This document shows positions 15,587-23,759 of a stretch of 64,000 nt of DNA, piece by piece (positions within the stretch are counted from its first letter, which is position 1; the number at the start of each line of letters is the position of its first letter). This DNA is from JALYGJ01 sp963781705 (GTDB taxonomy: Bacteria > Chloroflexota > Limnocylindria > Limnocylindrales > CSP1-4): contig CAWAGP010000010.1 in NCBI GenBank assembly GCA_963781705.1, positions 496,001 to 560,000 of the forward strand. The letters run 5' to 3'. The notes under the pieces were generated by a model. It was given only the letters and a program-made list of their open reading frames with translations. It was not told the origin of the DNA and made no database searches. The position numbers and the translations under genes are program-made.

Positions 15587-17571
15587 GCCGCGACCTCCAC
15601 AGCTGTGGCCGTCGGCGACCCTCGATCCCCGTCCGACTCGTTGCCGAGCGGGTGATCGCGCAGCGGCGCGGTTACATCGATCAATTCCTCGTAGGCGGCC
15701 CGGATCAGGCGCAGGTTGGCCTCGACCACCGCGCCGCCGCGCTTGCCGAGCTGCTTCTTGAGTGGTCCGCGGACCGCCTGCATCAGCTCGTCGAGCGGCA
15801 GGCCGCGCTGCCTGACCATCGGGGCGACCCGCAGGAAGACGCCGACCATCGCAGCGCCCTGCATGCGCCGGGCGAAATCGGGCGTCGGCGCGAAGCGCTC
15901 GGCGAGCGCCAGCGAGTCGAGCGCGACGACGTTGATGGCGCGCGCCACGATGTCTGCCCGGGCCGATGCCGGTAGGGAAGACCAGATGGCCGACGGCTCT
16001 GTCAGCGGGCTATTCAGGAAGAGGGTGCCGCCCTCGACCAGGCCACCCAGCGGGTCGCCCTGGCCGAATGCGCTCACGTCGTGCACCGGGACGAACTCGA
16101 CCGTGCGCAGCTCGCTGTGCTGGCGCACCGGTTCCTCGGCGATGGTCAGGTAGTAGGTCGTCGGCAGGCCGCGCTTCTCCGAGCCGTAGCGCGGGTAGGC
16201 CTGTACGTACAGTCCGAGCAGTTCGCCGATCACCTGCGCGAGCAGCTTGTTGACGGTGACCGACCCGTAGCCGCCGATCGAGTGGCCGCGCAGGCTGTAA
16301 GCGCCGCGCGGGCGGATGTCGATCGGTGAGGGATCGAGGGCGAGCGGGTGCTTGACGCCGAGTACCGCGTACGGCAGGCGGCGCATGTGCTCGTCGTCGG
16401 CCAGCCACTCGAACGCCGCCAGCAGGTCGGAAGAGGAAACGTCGCGCGAGCCCAGGCCCGCCGACGCCGACACCACGCGCGGAATGCGTTGGCCGTCCGC
16501 GGCCCGATCGGCGAGGGCGGCCTTGAGCTCGCGCGTGAGCGGATTTGCCGACGCGGCGGGTTCGTCCGTCCGCTCGATGACTGCTACCGAGTGCGCGCCG
16601 ATGAGCGCGCGGGCGATGTCGTCGGCCGGGAACGGCCGGAAACTGGTGACGGCGATCGCGCCGGCCCGCCGGCCCTGCCTGCGCAGGTAGTCGACGACGT
16701 CGAGTGCGCTGTCGGCGATGGTGCCCATGGCGACCAGGACGTGCTCCGCATCATCGGTCCGGTAGGCATCGATCAGCCCGTAGCGGCGGCCGGTCAGCTC
16801 GGTCCACTCGGCCATCACGTCGCGCAGCACCTGCGGCATGCGGTCGTACCAGGCGCGCTGGGCGATGCGGCCCTTCATGTAGCTGTCCTGGTTCTGCACG
16901 ACACCGCTCATCAGCGCCTCGGCCGGGTCGAACAGGTCACGGATGCGCAAGCGCGGGTCGCCGACGAAGTCGTGCAGCAACTCGTCTTCGGGGAGACTGG
17001 CGTTCTCGAGTGTGTGCGTCGTCAGGAAACCGTCCTGGACCACGAGGAAGGGCGTCTCCGTCTCCTCGGCGGCGCGGCGCGCGATCGCCGCCAGGTCGAC
17101 GACTTCCTGCACATTGCGCGCGAACAGGATGCCCCAGCCGGCGTCGGCCACGGCCATCACGTCGTCGTGACCGGCATGGATGTTGAGCGCGTGGCTGGTG
17201 AGTGCGCGGGCGCCGACGTGGAAGACCACCGGCAGCCGCTTGCCGCTGATGACCAGCAGCACTTCCTTCATGAGCACCAGTCCCTGGCCGGCCGTGAAGT
17301 TGGTCACGCGACCGCCGGCGAGCGCGAAGCCTTCGGCGGCCGTCGCGCTGGAGTGCTCCGACTCGGGCTCGACGAAGGCGAGCGGGGTGCCCCACAGGTT
17401 CTTCTGGCCGTTGGCGACGGCGACCTGGAAAAGGGTGGCCATCGTGGTCGAGGGCGTGATCGGGTAGGCGCAGCAGGCCTCCGCCACGCGCGTTTCGACG
17501 TAGGCAACCGCCTCCGACCCGTCCAGGATCGACGGCTTGCCGGGGTACCGGAATCGAGCAGCGTCAGCCAT
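15583..17571 (-). CDS. Pyruvate:ferredoxin oxidoreductase, alpha/gamma half
   Basis: 662 residues matching the N-terminal half of NifJ. Domain I contains EACCAYPITPSTTM, the substrate-side loop. Domain II follows, then the gamma domain near residue 430 onward with GHSIGGYGSVTVNK. The chosen start ATG 17571 gives MADAARFRYPG, where homologues begin; longer frames run into the divergent regulatory spacer. It is the first gene of a ten-gene overlapping operon that ends with acetate kinase and alcohol dehydrogenase, so pyruvate flows to acetyl-CoA, acetate and alcohol. A perfect DosR-type inverted repeat lies 60 bp upstream. Confidence 0.93.
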   Translation of the reverse strand: MADAARFRYPGKPSILDGSEAVAYVETRVAEACCAYPITPSTTMATLFQVAVANGQKNLWGTPLAFVEPESEHSSATAAEGFALAGGRVTNFTAGQGLVLMKEVLLVISGKRLPVVFHVGARALTSHALNIHAGHDDVMAVADAGWGILFARNVQEVVDLAAIARRAAEETETPFLVVQDGFLTTHTLENASLPEDELLHDFVGDPRLRIRDLFDPAEALMSGVVQNQDSYMKGRIAQRAWYDRMPQVLRDVMAEWTELTGRRYGLIDAYRTDDAEHVLVAMGTIADSALDVVDYLRRQGRRAGAIAVTSFRPFPADDIARALIGAHSVAVIERTDEPAASANPLTRELKAALADRAADGQRIPRVVSASAGLGSRDVSSSDLLAAFEWLADDEHMRRLPYAVLGVKHPLALDPSPIDIRPRGAYSLRGHSIGGYGSVTVNKLLAQVIGELLGLYVQAYPRYGSEKRGLPTTYYLTIAEEPVRQHSELRTVEFVPVHDVSAFGQGDPLGGLVEGGTLFLNSPLTEPSAIWSSLPASARADIVARAINVVALDSLALAERFAPTPDFARRMQGAAMVGVFLRVAPMVRQRGLPLDELMQAVRGPLKKQLGKRGGAVVEANLRLIRAAYEELIDVTAPLRDHPLGNESDGDRGSPTATAVEVAA

Positions 17572-17630
17572 GTACTCAGGTTGGCATTTGGGGCTGCCGC
17601 AGGGACGTGACACGCGGTACCGAACTGCGC

Positions 17631-17644
17631 GGGCCGTTCGGCCC
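17631..17644. promoter_or_regulatory. DosR-type box between PFOR operon and OsmC gene
   Basis: GGGCC-GTTC-GGCCC is a perfect inverted repeat with 5-4-5 spacing, the same architecture as the mycobacterial DosR box core (GGGACTWWAGTCCC as I recall it). It sits midway between divergent starts at 17571 and 17703, centred 66.5 and 65.5 bp from them, so one site could serve both genes. Confidence 0.65.
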
Positions 17645-17702
17645 TGCACGCAGGTCGCTTCGGCAATTCGTGCTCGCTGCACGGGCGCCTAACCTCTGGT
17701 TC

Positions 17703-18239
17703 ATGGCCCCCAAGCGCGCCACGGTCACGGCCACCGGTCCCGGTCTGCGCCTCGTCGCCGGAACCGCGTCGGGACATTCGGTGCTGTTCGACGATGAGGT
17801 CGGTGATAGTGCCGCGCGGCCGATGGAGGTGCTGCTCGGCGCGCTCGGTGCATGCTCGGGCATGGACGTGCTGTCCATCCTGCGCAAGAAGCGCCAGCCG
17901 ATCGCCTGGTATCGCGTGCGGGTGGAGGGTGATCAGCGCGACGAGCACCCGCGCATCTACACCGATATCCGGATCGTCCACGAGGTCGAGGGCGCCGGCG
18001 TCGACCGTGATGCGGTGCGCCGAGCGATCGAGTTGTCGGCGACTCGCTACTGCTCGATCTCGGCCATGCTGGCGAGTGGCATCGTGCGCATCAGCCATTG
18101 GTACGTGCTGCGTGGCGCCACGCCCGAGGAAGATGAGGCGGCCGAGGTGCTGGTGACCGGGCCGCACACCGACCCGAACCCGGTCGCGCCGGGGACTTCG
18201 ACTTCTCCTGCGCGGACTTCGACTTCGCCCACCGGCTGA
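17703..18239 (+). CDS. OsmC-family peroxide-defence protein
   Basis: 178 residues with the OsmC/Ohr fold. The redox cysteines are in LGACSGMDVLSIL and TRYCSISAML, as in peroxiredoxin-like hydroperoxide reductases. ATG 17703 is the only start downstream of the shared DosR-type box. A TAACCT hexamer lies 7 nt before the ATG, suggesting a leaderless transcript. The C-terminal 25 residues are Thr/Ser/Pro-rich and probably disordered. It is divergent from the PFOR operon and likely co-regulated with it. It would reduce organic hydroperoxides in the cytoplasm, useful because PFOR is damaged by oxygen. Confidence 0.88.
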   Translation: MAPKRATVTATGPGLRLVAGTASGHSVLFDDEVGDSAARPMEVLLGALGACSGMDVLSILRKKRQPIAWYRVRVEGDQRDEHPRIYTDIRIVHEVEGAGVDRDAVRRAIELSATRYCSISAMLASGIVRISHWYVLRGATPEEDEAAEVLVTGPHTDPNPVAPGTSTSPARTSTSPTG

Positions 18240-18317
18240 CCCGCTTCGCTCTTCAGCTGTCCGCGGTCGAGGTGGCTGTCCGCGGCCGGTGCGGGGCGCT
18301 GCGTCAGGAAGCACAGA

Positions 18318-18440
18318 TTCCGACGGAGGGTCGGAACTCGGCCCAGTTTTGTCCACGATTGGCGCGCAAGGAGGCTGTCGTGCGTCCGTTTGCCGCCGAA
18401 CTCAGCCCTGTAGTCGGAAGGCGCGGCCTTTCATAGCGTC
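18318..18440. repeat. Dispersed intergenic repeat, copy 1 (diverged)
   Basis: It begins with the palindrome TTCCGA-N7-TCGGAA at 18318-18336. The sequence GCCGAACTC (18395) and AGTCGGAAG (18412) follow, in the same order as in the copies at 27270 and 36335. It occupies most of the 278-bp spacer between convergent osmC and acetyl-CoA hydrolase genes. No open frame is seen in it. It could be an old non-autonomous element or a structured transcription end. Confidence 0.55.
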
Positions 18441-18517
18441 GCGGGCGGAAACCCGTCCGACTCCTCTTGCCTGGCGCGGATTCGGCCGTCTGCCAGGAAG
18501 TGAGTACCAGGAAATGA

Positions 18518-19789
18518 CTAGATGTAGTGAGCCTCGCGCGCCTCGCACTCGAGTTGCTCGCGGAAGCGCGGATCGGCGATCGCGATCAGCGCGCGCGCGC
18601 GCTCCCGTATCGAGCGCCCGTGCATCTCGGCGATGCCCCACTCGGTCACGATCGTCTCGACATGCGCGCGCGTGGTGACCACGCCGGCACCCTGCTGCAG
18701 GAAAGTGGTGATGCGCGAGACGGTCCCGCCGGCGGCAGTGGACGGCAGCGCGATGATGGCTCGCCCCTCGTCGGCCAGCGCCGCGCCGCGGATGAAGTCC
18801 ATCTGGCCGCCGACGCCGCTATACAGCCGCGACCCGATTGAATCGGCGCACACCTGGCCGGTCAGGTCGACCTCGATCGCCGAGTTGATGGCGACCATGC
18901 GCTTGAAGCGGCGGATGATCGCGGTGTCGTTGGTGTACTCCGTCCGGCGCATCTCGACCATGGGATTGTCGTCAGCCCAGTCGTACAGGCGCTGGGAACC
19001 GAGCATGAACGTCGCCACCACGCGGCCCGCGTTGATCTCCTTGCGCGCGCCGGTGACTACGCCGGCCTCGACCATATCGAGCACGACGTCGGTCATCATC
19101 TCGGTGTGGATGCCCAGGTCGCGCTTGTCGGTCAGCGCCTTGCCTACCGCTGAGGGGATCGCGCCGATGCCCATCTGGATGGTGGCCCCGTCAGGCACCA
19201 GCTCGGCGATGTGACGCCCGATGCGCGTCTCGACCTCGCCGATCGGCGGCAGGGGAGCGGCGTAGGGCGGCATATCGACCTCGACGCCCAGGTCGATGTC
19301 GTCGACATGCACGAACGAGTCTCCGAGCGTGCGCGGCATTGACCGGTTGATCTGGGCGATGACCGTGCCTGCCGCCTTGATGGCGCAGGGCATCGCGATG
19401 ACCGACGTGCCCAGCGAGCAGTAGCCGTGACGGTCGGGCGGTGAGACATTGACCAGCACCGCGTCGAGCGGCAGGATGCCGCGCCGGAAGAAGGACGGCG
19501 TGTCCGACAGGAACGCCGGAATGTACTCGGCGCGCCCCTCGTTGACTGCCTGTCGGGCATTCGGACCGATGAACAGGGCACGGTGAAAGAAATGGCCGGC
19601 CATCTCCGGCGCGAGGTGGGGCCCCGGGCCTTCGATGTGGAAGTGGATGATCTTGACGTCTTCAAGCTCGGGTGCTCGGGCGACCAGGGCCTCGAGCAGG
19701 ATCTCGGGCACCGCGGCGGCACTGTGGACGTAGAGCTGCTGGCCCGAGCGAATACCTGCGACTGCTTCGGCGGCGGAGACGATGCGCAT
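18518..19789 (-). CDS. Acetyl-CoA hydrolase/CoA-transferase family protein
   Basis: 423 residues with the two-lobed CoA-transferase family I fold. Diagnostic segments are QMGIGAIPSAV, GIHTEMMTD with the catalytic glutamate, and GVGGQMDFIRGA near the C-terminus. This is the subgroup containing 4-hydroxybutyrate CoA-transferase and acetyl-CoA hydrolase, and sequence alone does not separate them. It is encoded 11 bp after a USP gene, so the two form an operon. With PFOR nearby it could release acetate from acetyl-CoA or exchange CoA with another acid during fermentation, complementing AckA, for which no Pta is visible. Confidence 0.9.
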   Translation of the reverse strand: MRIVSAAEAVAGIRSGQQLYVHSAAAVPEILLEALVARAPELEDVKIIHFHIEGPGPHLAPEMAGHFFHRALFIGPNARQAVNEGRAEYIPAFLSDTPSFFRRGILPLDAVLVNVSPPDRHGYCSLGTSVIAMPCAIKAAGTVIAQINRSMPRTLGDSFVHVDDIDLGVEVDMPPYAAPLPPIGEVETRIGRHIAELVPDGATIQMGIGAIPSAVGKALTDKRDLGIHTEMMTDVVLDMVEAGVVTGARKEINAGRVVATFMLGSQRLYDWADDNPMVEMRRTEYTNDTAIIRRFKRMVAINSAIEVDLTGQVCADSIGSRLYSGVGGQMDFIRGAALADEGRAIIALPSTAAGGTVSRITTFLQQGAGVVTTRAHVETIVTEWGIAEMHGRSIRERARALIAIADPRFREQLECEAREAHYI

Positions 19790-19800
19790 CCGAGTGCGGC

Positions 19801-20241
19801 TCAGCGACCGGAACTTGGTTCGGGCACAACCATCACAGGCGCGCTGCTGTGCGCTGCGACGGATGCCGAAACGGAGCCGAGCAGGGCCGCCTCGAAGCGG
19901 TTCAGCCGGCGAGTTCCCATCACGATGAGGCCGAAACCACCGTGCTTGGCGAGAGTGACGATGCGCTCGGCCGCCGGTCCCTCGAGTGGTTCGAGGCTGG
20001 CAACGACGGCGCCTTCCGCCTGGGCGATCTCTCGCGCGCGGTCGAGCGTGTGGTCGGTTTCTGCCAGGCGGCGCTCGACGAACTCCGAGTAATACGGCTC
20101 ACCGAGCGCCTCAGGCGCCTCGCGGTGGACCGTGGTGATGGTCAATTCGGCGCCGAGCAGGCAGCTCAGCCGACCGGCCACGCGAACCGGCTCAAAGGTT
20201 GCGTCCTCGCCGCCGACTGCGACCAGGATCTTGTCAAACAT
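19801..20241 (-). CDS. Universal stress protein (single domain)
   Basis: 146 residues, one UspA domain starting MFDKILVAVGGED. It has the nucleotide-binding pattern GTRRLNRFEAALLGSVS. AAGGAG lies at ideal distance before ATG 20241. It heads a two-gene operon with the acetyl-CoA hydrolase family gene. An imperfect DosR-type box is centred 91 bp upstream and a perfect one 183 bp upstream, nearer the divergent Rrf2 gene. The position resembles the USPs of mycobacterial DosR regulons. It probably binds ATP and modulates metabolism under stress. Confidence 0.93.
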   Translation of the reverse strand: MFDKILVAVGGEDATFEPVRVAGRLSCLLGAELTITTVHREAPEALGEPYYSEFVERRLAETDHTLDRAREIAQAEGAVVASLEPLEGPAAERIVTLAKHGGFGLIVMGTRRLNRFEAALLGSVSASVAAHSSAPVMVVPEPSSGR

Positions 20242-20325
20242 CCCAATTTCTCCTTACGTCGCGGAGCCGGCTGCGCGGCCGGCCCTGGCACGACACAACG
20301 TAGGTGGCCGCGACCGGCGGCAATA

Positions 20326-20339
20326 GGGCCAACTGGGCC
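20326..20339. promoter_or_regulatory. DosR-type box, one mismatch
   Basis: GGGCC-AACT-GGGCC matches GGGNC-N4-GNCCC except at the third base of the second half-site. It is 85 bp upstream of the USP/acetyl-CoA hydrolase operon and 92 bp from the perfect box at 20418. Confidence 0.4.
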
Positions 20340-20417
20340 GTGGCGCCGGGTCCACCGGCACGCCGCCGGGCATAAACACAGTCTCTTTCAGTGGTTGTTT
20401 CTTGTGGCTGCCAACAG

Positions 20418-20431
20418 GGGCCATTCGGCCC
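20418..20431. promoter_or_regulatory. DosR-type box upstream of Rrf2-GNAT gene
   Basis: GGGCC-ATTC-GGCCC is a perfect 5-4-5 inverted repeat that extends outward as CAG...CTG. Its centre is 42.5 bp from ATG 20467, the classic activator position if the transcript is leaderless. The same 42.5-bp distance separates the box at 23711 from the USP start at 23760. Confidence 0.65.
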
Positions 20432-20466
20432 TGTCGGCGCGCGGGCGAAAGTCGCGAACTGTAGCC

Positions 20467-21558
20467 ATGCGACTGGCCCTCACTCGCCGCGCCGATTACG
20501 CCGTCCGGGCGATGCTCGCGCTCGCCCGCGAGCCAGAACGCGTCCAGAGCGGCAAGCACCTCGCTCGTGCCACGGGCATCCCGACGGCCTTCGTCAGCCA
20601 GGTCATGAGCGACCTGTCGCAGGCCGGACTGGTCGAGGCACGGGTCGGTCGCGCGGGTGGCTATCGCCTGACAAGGCCAGTGGCCGAGGTCAGCATGCTC
20701 AGCGTCGTGGAGGCGGTCGAGGGCGACACGCGCCGGCGCAAGTGCGTGCTGCGCAATGCACCGTGCGGCAGCGAGCCGGTGTGCAGCGTCCACAGCCTGT
20801 TCGCGGGTGCTCAGGAAGCGCTGATCGATCGACTCGCGGCGGCCTCGCTGTCGGCTGCTGCACAGCCCCAGGGGCAAACCGCGACCTACGAAGAGCAGCC
20901 ACCCCAGCCGGAGATCCGCCGCGTTCACCCTGCCGACCAGGCGGCCCTGGTCGACTTCTACAGCAACCTGTCGGCCGAGACCCGCTACGCGCGCTTCCTG
21001 GGCTTCACCCGCGGCGTCAGCAGCGACCTGGCACGCTCGTTCTGCACGCCCGATCACATCCACGGCGAGGGCTTCGTGGCGCTACTCGGTGACCCCATGC
21101 GCGCCGGACCCCCGCGCATCGTCGGCCACCTGTGCCTGCAGCCGTGCGGCGATCGACAACTGGAGCTGGCAATCGCCGTCGCCGATGCCTACCAGGGCCG
21201 CGGCATCGGCCGCCAGCTGATGACCAGCGCACTGAATTGGGCGCAGGCGCGTGGCACGCAGCAGATCCTCGCCAGCGCCTTTGCCGATAACAGCCGCGTG
21301 CTGCGGCTGCTCAGCTCAGCGCCCTATCCGGCGAGCGTGAACTCGGTCGGCGGCGGTGTGGTCGACATCGTTATCCCGCTCGTCGCGGAAGACCCGCGCT
21401 CCGAGTTGGCGGCACCTGGGGAGCGCGCCGGCAAGCCGCGCGCGGGGCGCAGCCGGCCGGCCGCCAAGACAGTCAGCCGGAGCTGCCGTGTCGTTTGGCG
21501 AGATACGCGGCGGCCTGCGCGCGCCGCTGCAGATTCAGCTTCGAAAGAATCGAACTGA
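20467..21558 (+). CDS. Rrf2-type Fe-S regulator fused to a GNAT acetyltransferase
   Basis: 363 residues. Residues 1-135 are an Rrf2 winged helix (RRADYAVRAML, then FVSQVMSDLSQAGLVE). A three-cysteine cluster site lies at 93, 100 and 106 (KCVLRNAPCGSEPVC), as in IscR/NsrR. After a linker, residues about 150-310 are a GNAT domain with the acetyl-CoA loop YQGRGIGRQLM and an FLGFTRGVS segment like those fused to acetyl-CoA synthetases. The Arg-rich tail overlaps the response-regulator gene by 86 nt antisense. ATG 20467 lies 42.5 bp from a DosR-type box centre. I infer redox/NO-responsive control combined with protein or small-molecule acetylation. Confidence 0.85.
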   Translation: MRLALTRRADYAVRAMLALAREPERVQSGKHLARATGIPTAFVSQVMSDLSQAGLVEARVGRAGGYRLTRPVAEVSMLSVVEAVEGDTRRRKCVLRNAPCGSEPVCSVHSLFAGAQEALIDRLAAASLSAAAQPQGQTATYEEQPPQPEIRRVHPADQAALVDFYSNLSAETRYARFLGFTRGVSSDLARSFCTPDHIHGEGFVALLGDPMRAGPPRIVGHLCLQPCGDRQLELAIAVADAYQGRGIGRQLMTSALNWAQARGTQQILASAFADNSRVLRLLSSAPYPASVNSVGGGVVDIVIPLVAEDPRSELAAPGERAGKPRAGRSRPAAKTVSRSCRVVWRDTRRPARAAADSASKESN

Positions 21559-22144
21559 CGTAGTTCTTGACGGTCTTGTCCGAAAGGAAGACCTCGGCCG
21601 CGATTTCCTTGTTGGTCTTGCCCTCGGCGACAAGCAGCAGGATCTTCTGCTCCTGGGCGGTCAGCTGCGCCAGCTCGTCGGTGGCGCCCCCGGTGGCGAT
21701 GCGACGGACGCGCTCGAGCACCTTTTCGGTGACGGCCGGGTCGAGGAGCGACTCACCGCGGCCAACCGCTTCGAGCGCGGCAACGAGGTCTCGCGCGCGC
21801 ACCTGCTTGAGCAGGTAGCCGCTGGCACCGGCCACGATGGCCGAGAAGACCGCCTCCTCGTCCGGATAACTGGTCAGCATGACCACCCGCGTTCCGGGCA
21901 GCTCGGCGCGTATCTCGCGGCACGCCTCGATGCCCGAGCCGTCGGGCAGGCGCACGTCCATGACCACCAGGTCAGGCTGATAGCGCCGCGCCATCTCGAT
22001 TGACTCGGCCGCCGTGGCGGCCTCGGCCACAACTTGAAAACCCGGTCGCCGCTGGAGCATCGCGACGAGGCCCTGGCGGACGATCTCGTGGTCGTCGACC
22101 ACCAGCAGGCGATGCTGCCGCTCGGATGTCTGTTCGTCGTTCAT
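21473..22144 (-). CDS. DosR/DevR-like response regulator (NarL family)
   Basis: 223 residues: a receiver domain with the acidic pair VVDDHE and phospho-Asp63 (VVMDVRLPDG), then a LuxR-type HTH at 155-215. The recognition-helix region reads FLSDKTVKNYVSSILSKL. Its KTVKN equals the KTVKN of M. tuberculosis DosR, where those Lys and Asn residues contact DNA (recalled, not searched). LTSYPDEEAV and AGASGYLLK also track DosR closely. It is encoded 6 bp after the histidine kinase gene. The predicted targets are the GGGCC-N4-GGCCC boxes nearby. It is probably the master regulator of the low-oxygen genes in this region. Confidence 0.92.
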   Translation of the reverse strand: MNDEQTSERQHRLLVVDDHEIVRQGLVAMLQRRPGFQVVAEAATAAESIEMARRYQPDLVVMDVRLPDGSGIEACREIRAELPGTRVVMLTSYPDEEAVFSAIVAGASGYLLKQVRARDLVAALEAVGRGESLLDPAVTEKVLERVRRIATGGATDELAQLTAQEQKILLLVAEGKTNKEIAAEVFLSDKTVKNYVSSILSKLNLQRRAQAAAYLAKRHGSSG

Positions 22145-22150
22145 GTGGTT

Positions 22151-23662
22151 CTAGTCTCCCACGCTTTTGATCGGGATTTCGGCCTCGATGCGCGTCCCGG
22201 CCCCCAGTTCGCTCCTGATCGTCAGCGTTCCACCAGCTGCCTCTGCGCGCGATTGGAGGTTGGTCAGGCCGCGATGACCTGAAGTCCGCGCCTCCTCGGG
22301 ATCGAATCCCGCGCCATTGTCGCCGACGGTCAGGCGCAGCACGCCGTCCCGCGCGAGCAGCTCCAGCGAGGCACGCGTGGCGCCCGAATGGCGGGTGATG
22401 TTGCTGAGTGCCTCGCGCGTGATCGACAAGACGTGCATCGCGTGGTCGCGGGGCAGGTCGGGCAGCGGGGTGTCCAGATGCAGTTCGAGATCGATCAGCG
22501 TGTTGGCCTGGAACTCGGCCGCAAGCGACTCGACGCCGGCCGACAGGTCGGCCTCCTCGAGCAGTTCCGGCTGAAGGCCCATGATGAAGTTGCGGATGTC
22601 GCGGATGGTGCCGTGGATCGAATCGATTGCCCGGTCGGCACGCGTGGCGCCCTCGGCCGGATCCTCGCCGATGATGTCGGGCAAGTCCTCGAGCGATAGC
22701 GAGATTGCGTACAGGCTCTGGATGATCGAATCGTGCAGGTCCTGGCTGATGCGCTGGCGCTCCTCGACCACTGCCAGTCGCTGGATCTCGTCGTGCAGTC
22801 GGGCATTTTCGATGGCGATCGCGGCGTGCAACGCGAACATCTCGACCAGCCTCAGGTCGTCCGCGGAGAAGGTCGGCGCGGTCAGCTTGTTGGTCAGATA
22901 CAGGTTGCCGATCGAGTGGCCCTTGGTGCGCACCGGAGCACCGAGGAAGGAATGCATCTCGGGATGGTTGGCGGGGAAGCCGTAGCGCCGCGGATCGGTC
23001 GTGATGTCGTCGATCAGGAACGAGGCGTCCTCGCGGATGATGAGTCCAAGCAGGCCGCGGCCGCGCGGCAGCGCGCCGATCGCGACGCGCTGCTCGCGCG
23101 TCACGCCGCTGGTGATGAACTGGTCGATTCTGCCGAACCCGCCGACGATGCCTAGAGCCGCGTACTGCGCGCCCGCCAGATCGCGCACGCGGTCGACGAT
23201 GAGCTGCAGGACGCGCTCGACCGACAGCGGGCCGGCTATGCCACGCACCGCGGTATCCATGGCGGCGAGTTGCTCCTCGCGAAGGCCGGCCTGTTGTTTG
23301 GCCCACGTCGCATTGAGCGCGAGGTCCAGCGCACTGATGGTCATCGATAGGCCTGGCTCATCGCCGTCGATCCACGCCATGACAGTGCCGGGCGCGGTCG
23401 AGGCCAGGGTCAGTTGGTGCGCGGTCACCTGGTCGACGTTCGTCGGCAAGCCAGATTCGAGCGTGCCCACGCCCATGGTCAGGTCCGGCAGCGGGTGGGC
23501 CTTGACCTGCACGTACGCGCCGCGTATTCCATACGATGTCGCCAGCCGCGCGAGGCTCGCTGTCAGCAAGTGGGCGCTCTTGGCGGTGGGTTCGCAGCGC
23601 CATTGCTCGAGCTGCTCGAGCAGCTCATGAACGGGCAACAGCTGTGGGTCGCTGTCGGGCAT
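22151..23662 (-). CDS. DosS/DevS-like GAF sensor histidine kinase
   Basis: 503 residues from ATG 23662. The order is an N-terminal region of about 130 residues without clear domain, one GAF domain (about 140-290), a HisKA_3 dimerisation helix with phospho-His310 (SQDLHDSIIQSL), and an HATPase with DNGAGFD and HRGLTNL. The GAF motif GFPANHPEM aligns with the DevS stretch carrying the proximal haem ligand (His149 by my recollection); the histidine is conserved here as His233. It may thus bind haem and sense O2, NO or CO. Mycobacterial DevS has two GAF domains; only one is obvious here. There are no transmembrane segments, so it is cytosolic. Confidence 0.9.
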   Translation of the reverse strand: MPDSDPQLLPVHELLEQLEQWRCEPTAKSAHLLTASLARLATSYGIRGAYVQVKAHPLPDLTMGVGTLESGLPTNVDQVTAHQLTLASTAPGTVMAWIDGDEPGLSMTISALDLALNATWAKQQAGLREEQLAAMDTAVRGIAGPLSVERVLQLIVDRVRDLAGAQYAALGIVGGFGRIDQFITSGVTREQRVAIGALPRGRGLLGLIIREDASFLIDDITTDPRRYGFPANHPEMHSFLGAPVRTKGHSIGNLYLTNKLTAPTFSADDLRLVEMFALHAAIAIENARLHDEIQRLAVVEERQRISQDLHDSIIQSLYAISLSLEDLPDIIGEDPAEGATRADRAIDSIHGTIRDIRNFIMGLQPELLEEADLSAGVESLAAEFQANTLIDLELHLDTPLPDLPRDHAMHVLSITREALSNITRHSGATRASLELLARDGVLRLTVGDNGAGFDPEEARTSGHRGLTNLQSRAEAAGGTLTIRSELGAGTRIEAEIPIKSVGD

Positions 23663-23710
23663 GCGCACCAAAGGCTAGCAGCGCCGCCCGCCGTCCGGCC
23701 CGACGGAAAG

Positions 23711-23724
23711 GGGCCGAACGTCCC
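23711..23724. promoter_or_regulatory. DosR-type box between kinase operon and divergent USP
   Basis: GGGCC-GAAC-GTCCC fits GGGNC-N4-GNCCC without mismatch and includes one natural half-site GTCCC of the mycobacterial box. It is centred 42.5 bp from the USP ATG at 23760 and 55.5 bp from the kinase ATG at 23662. This is consistent with control of both and with autoregulation. Confidence 0.65.
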
Positions 23725-23759
23725 TGTCGCCGAGCGCGACGGAAGGCCAGCATCCACCC

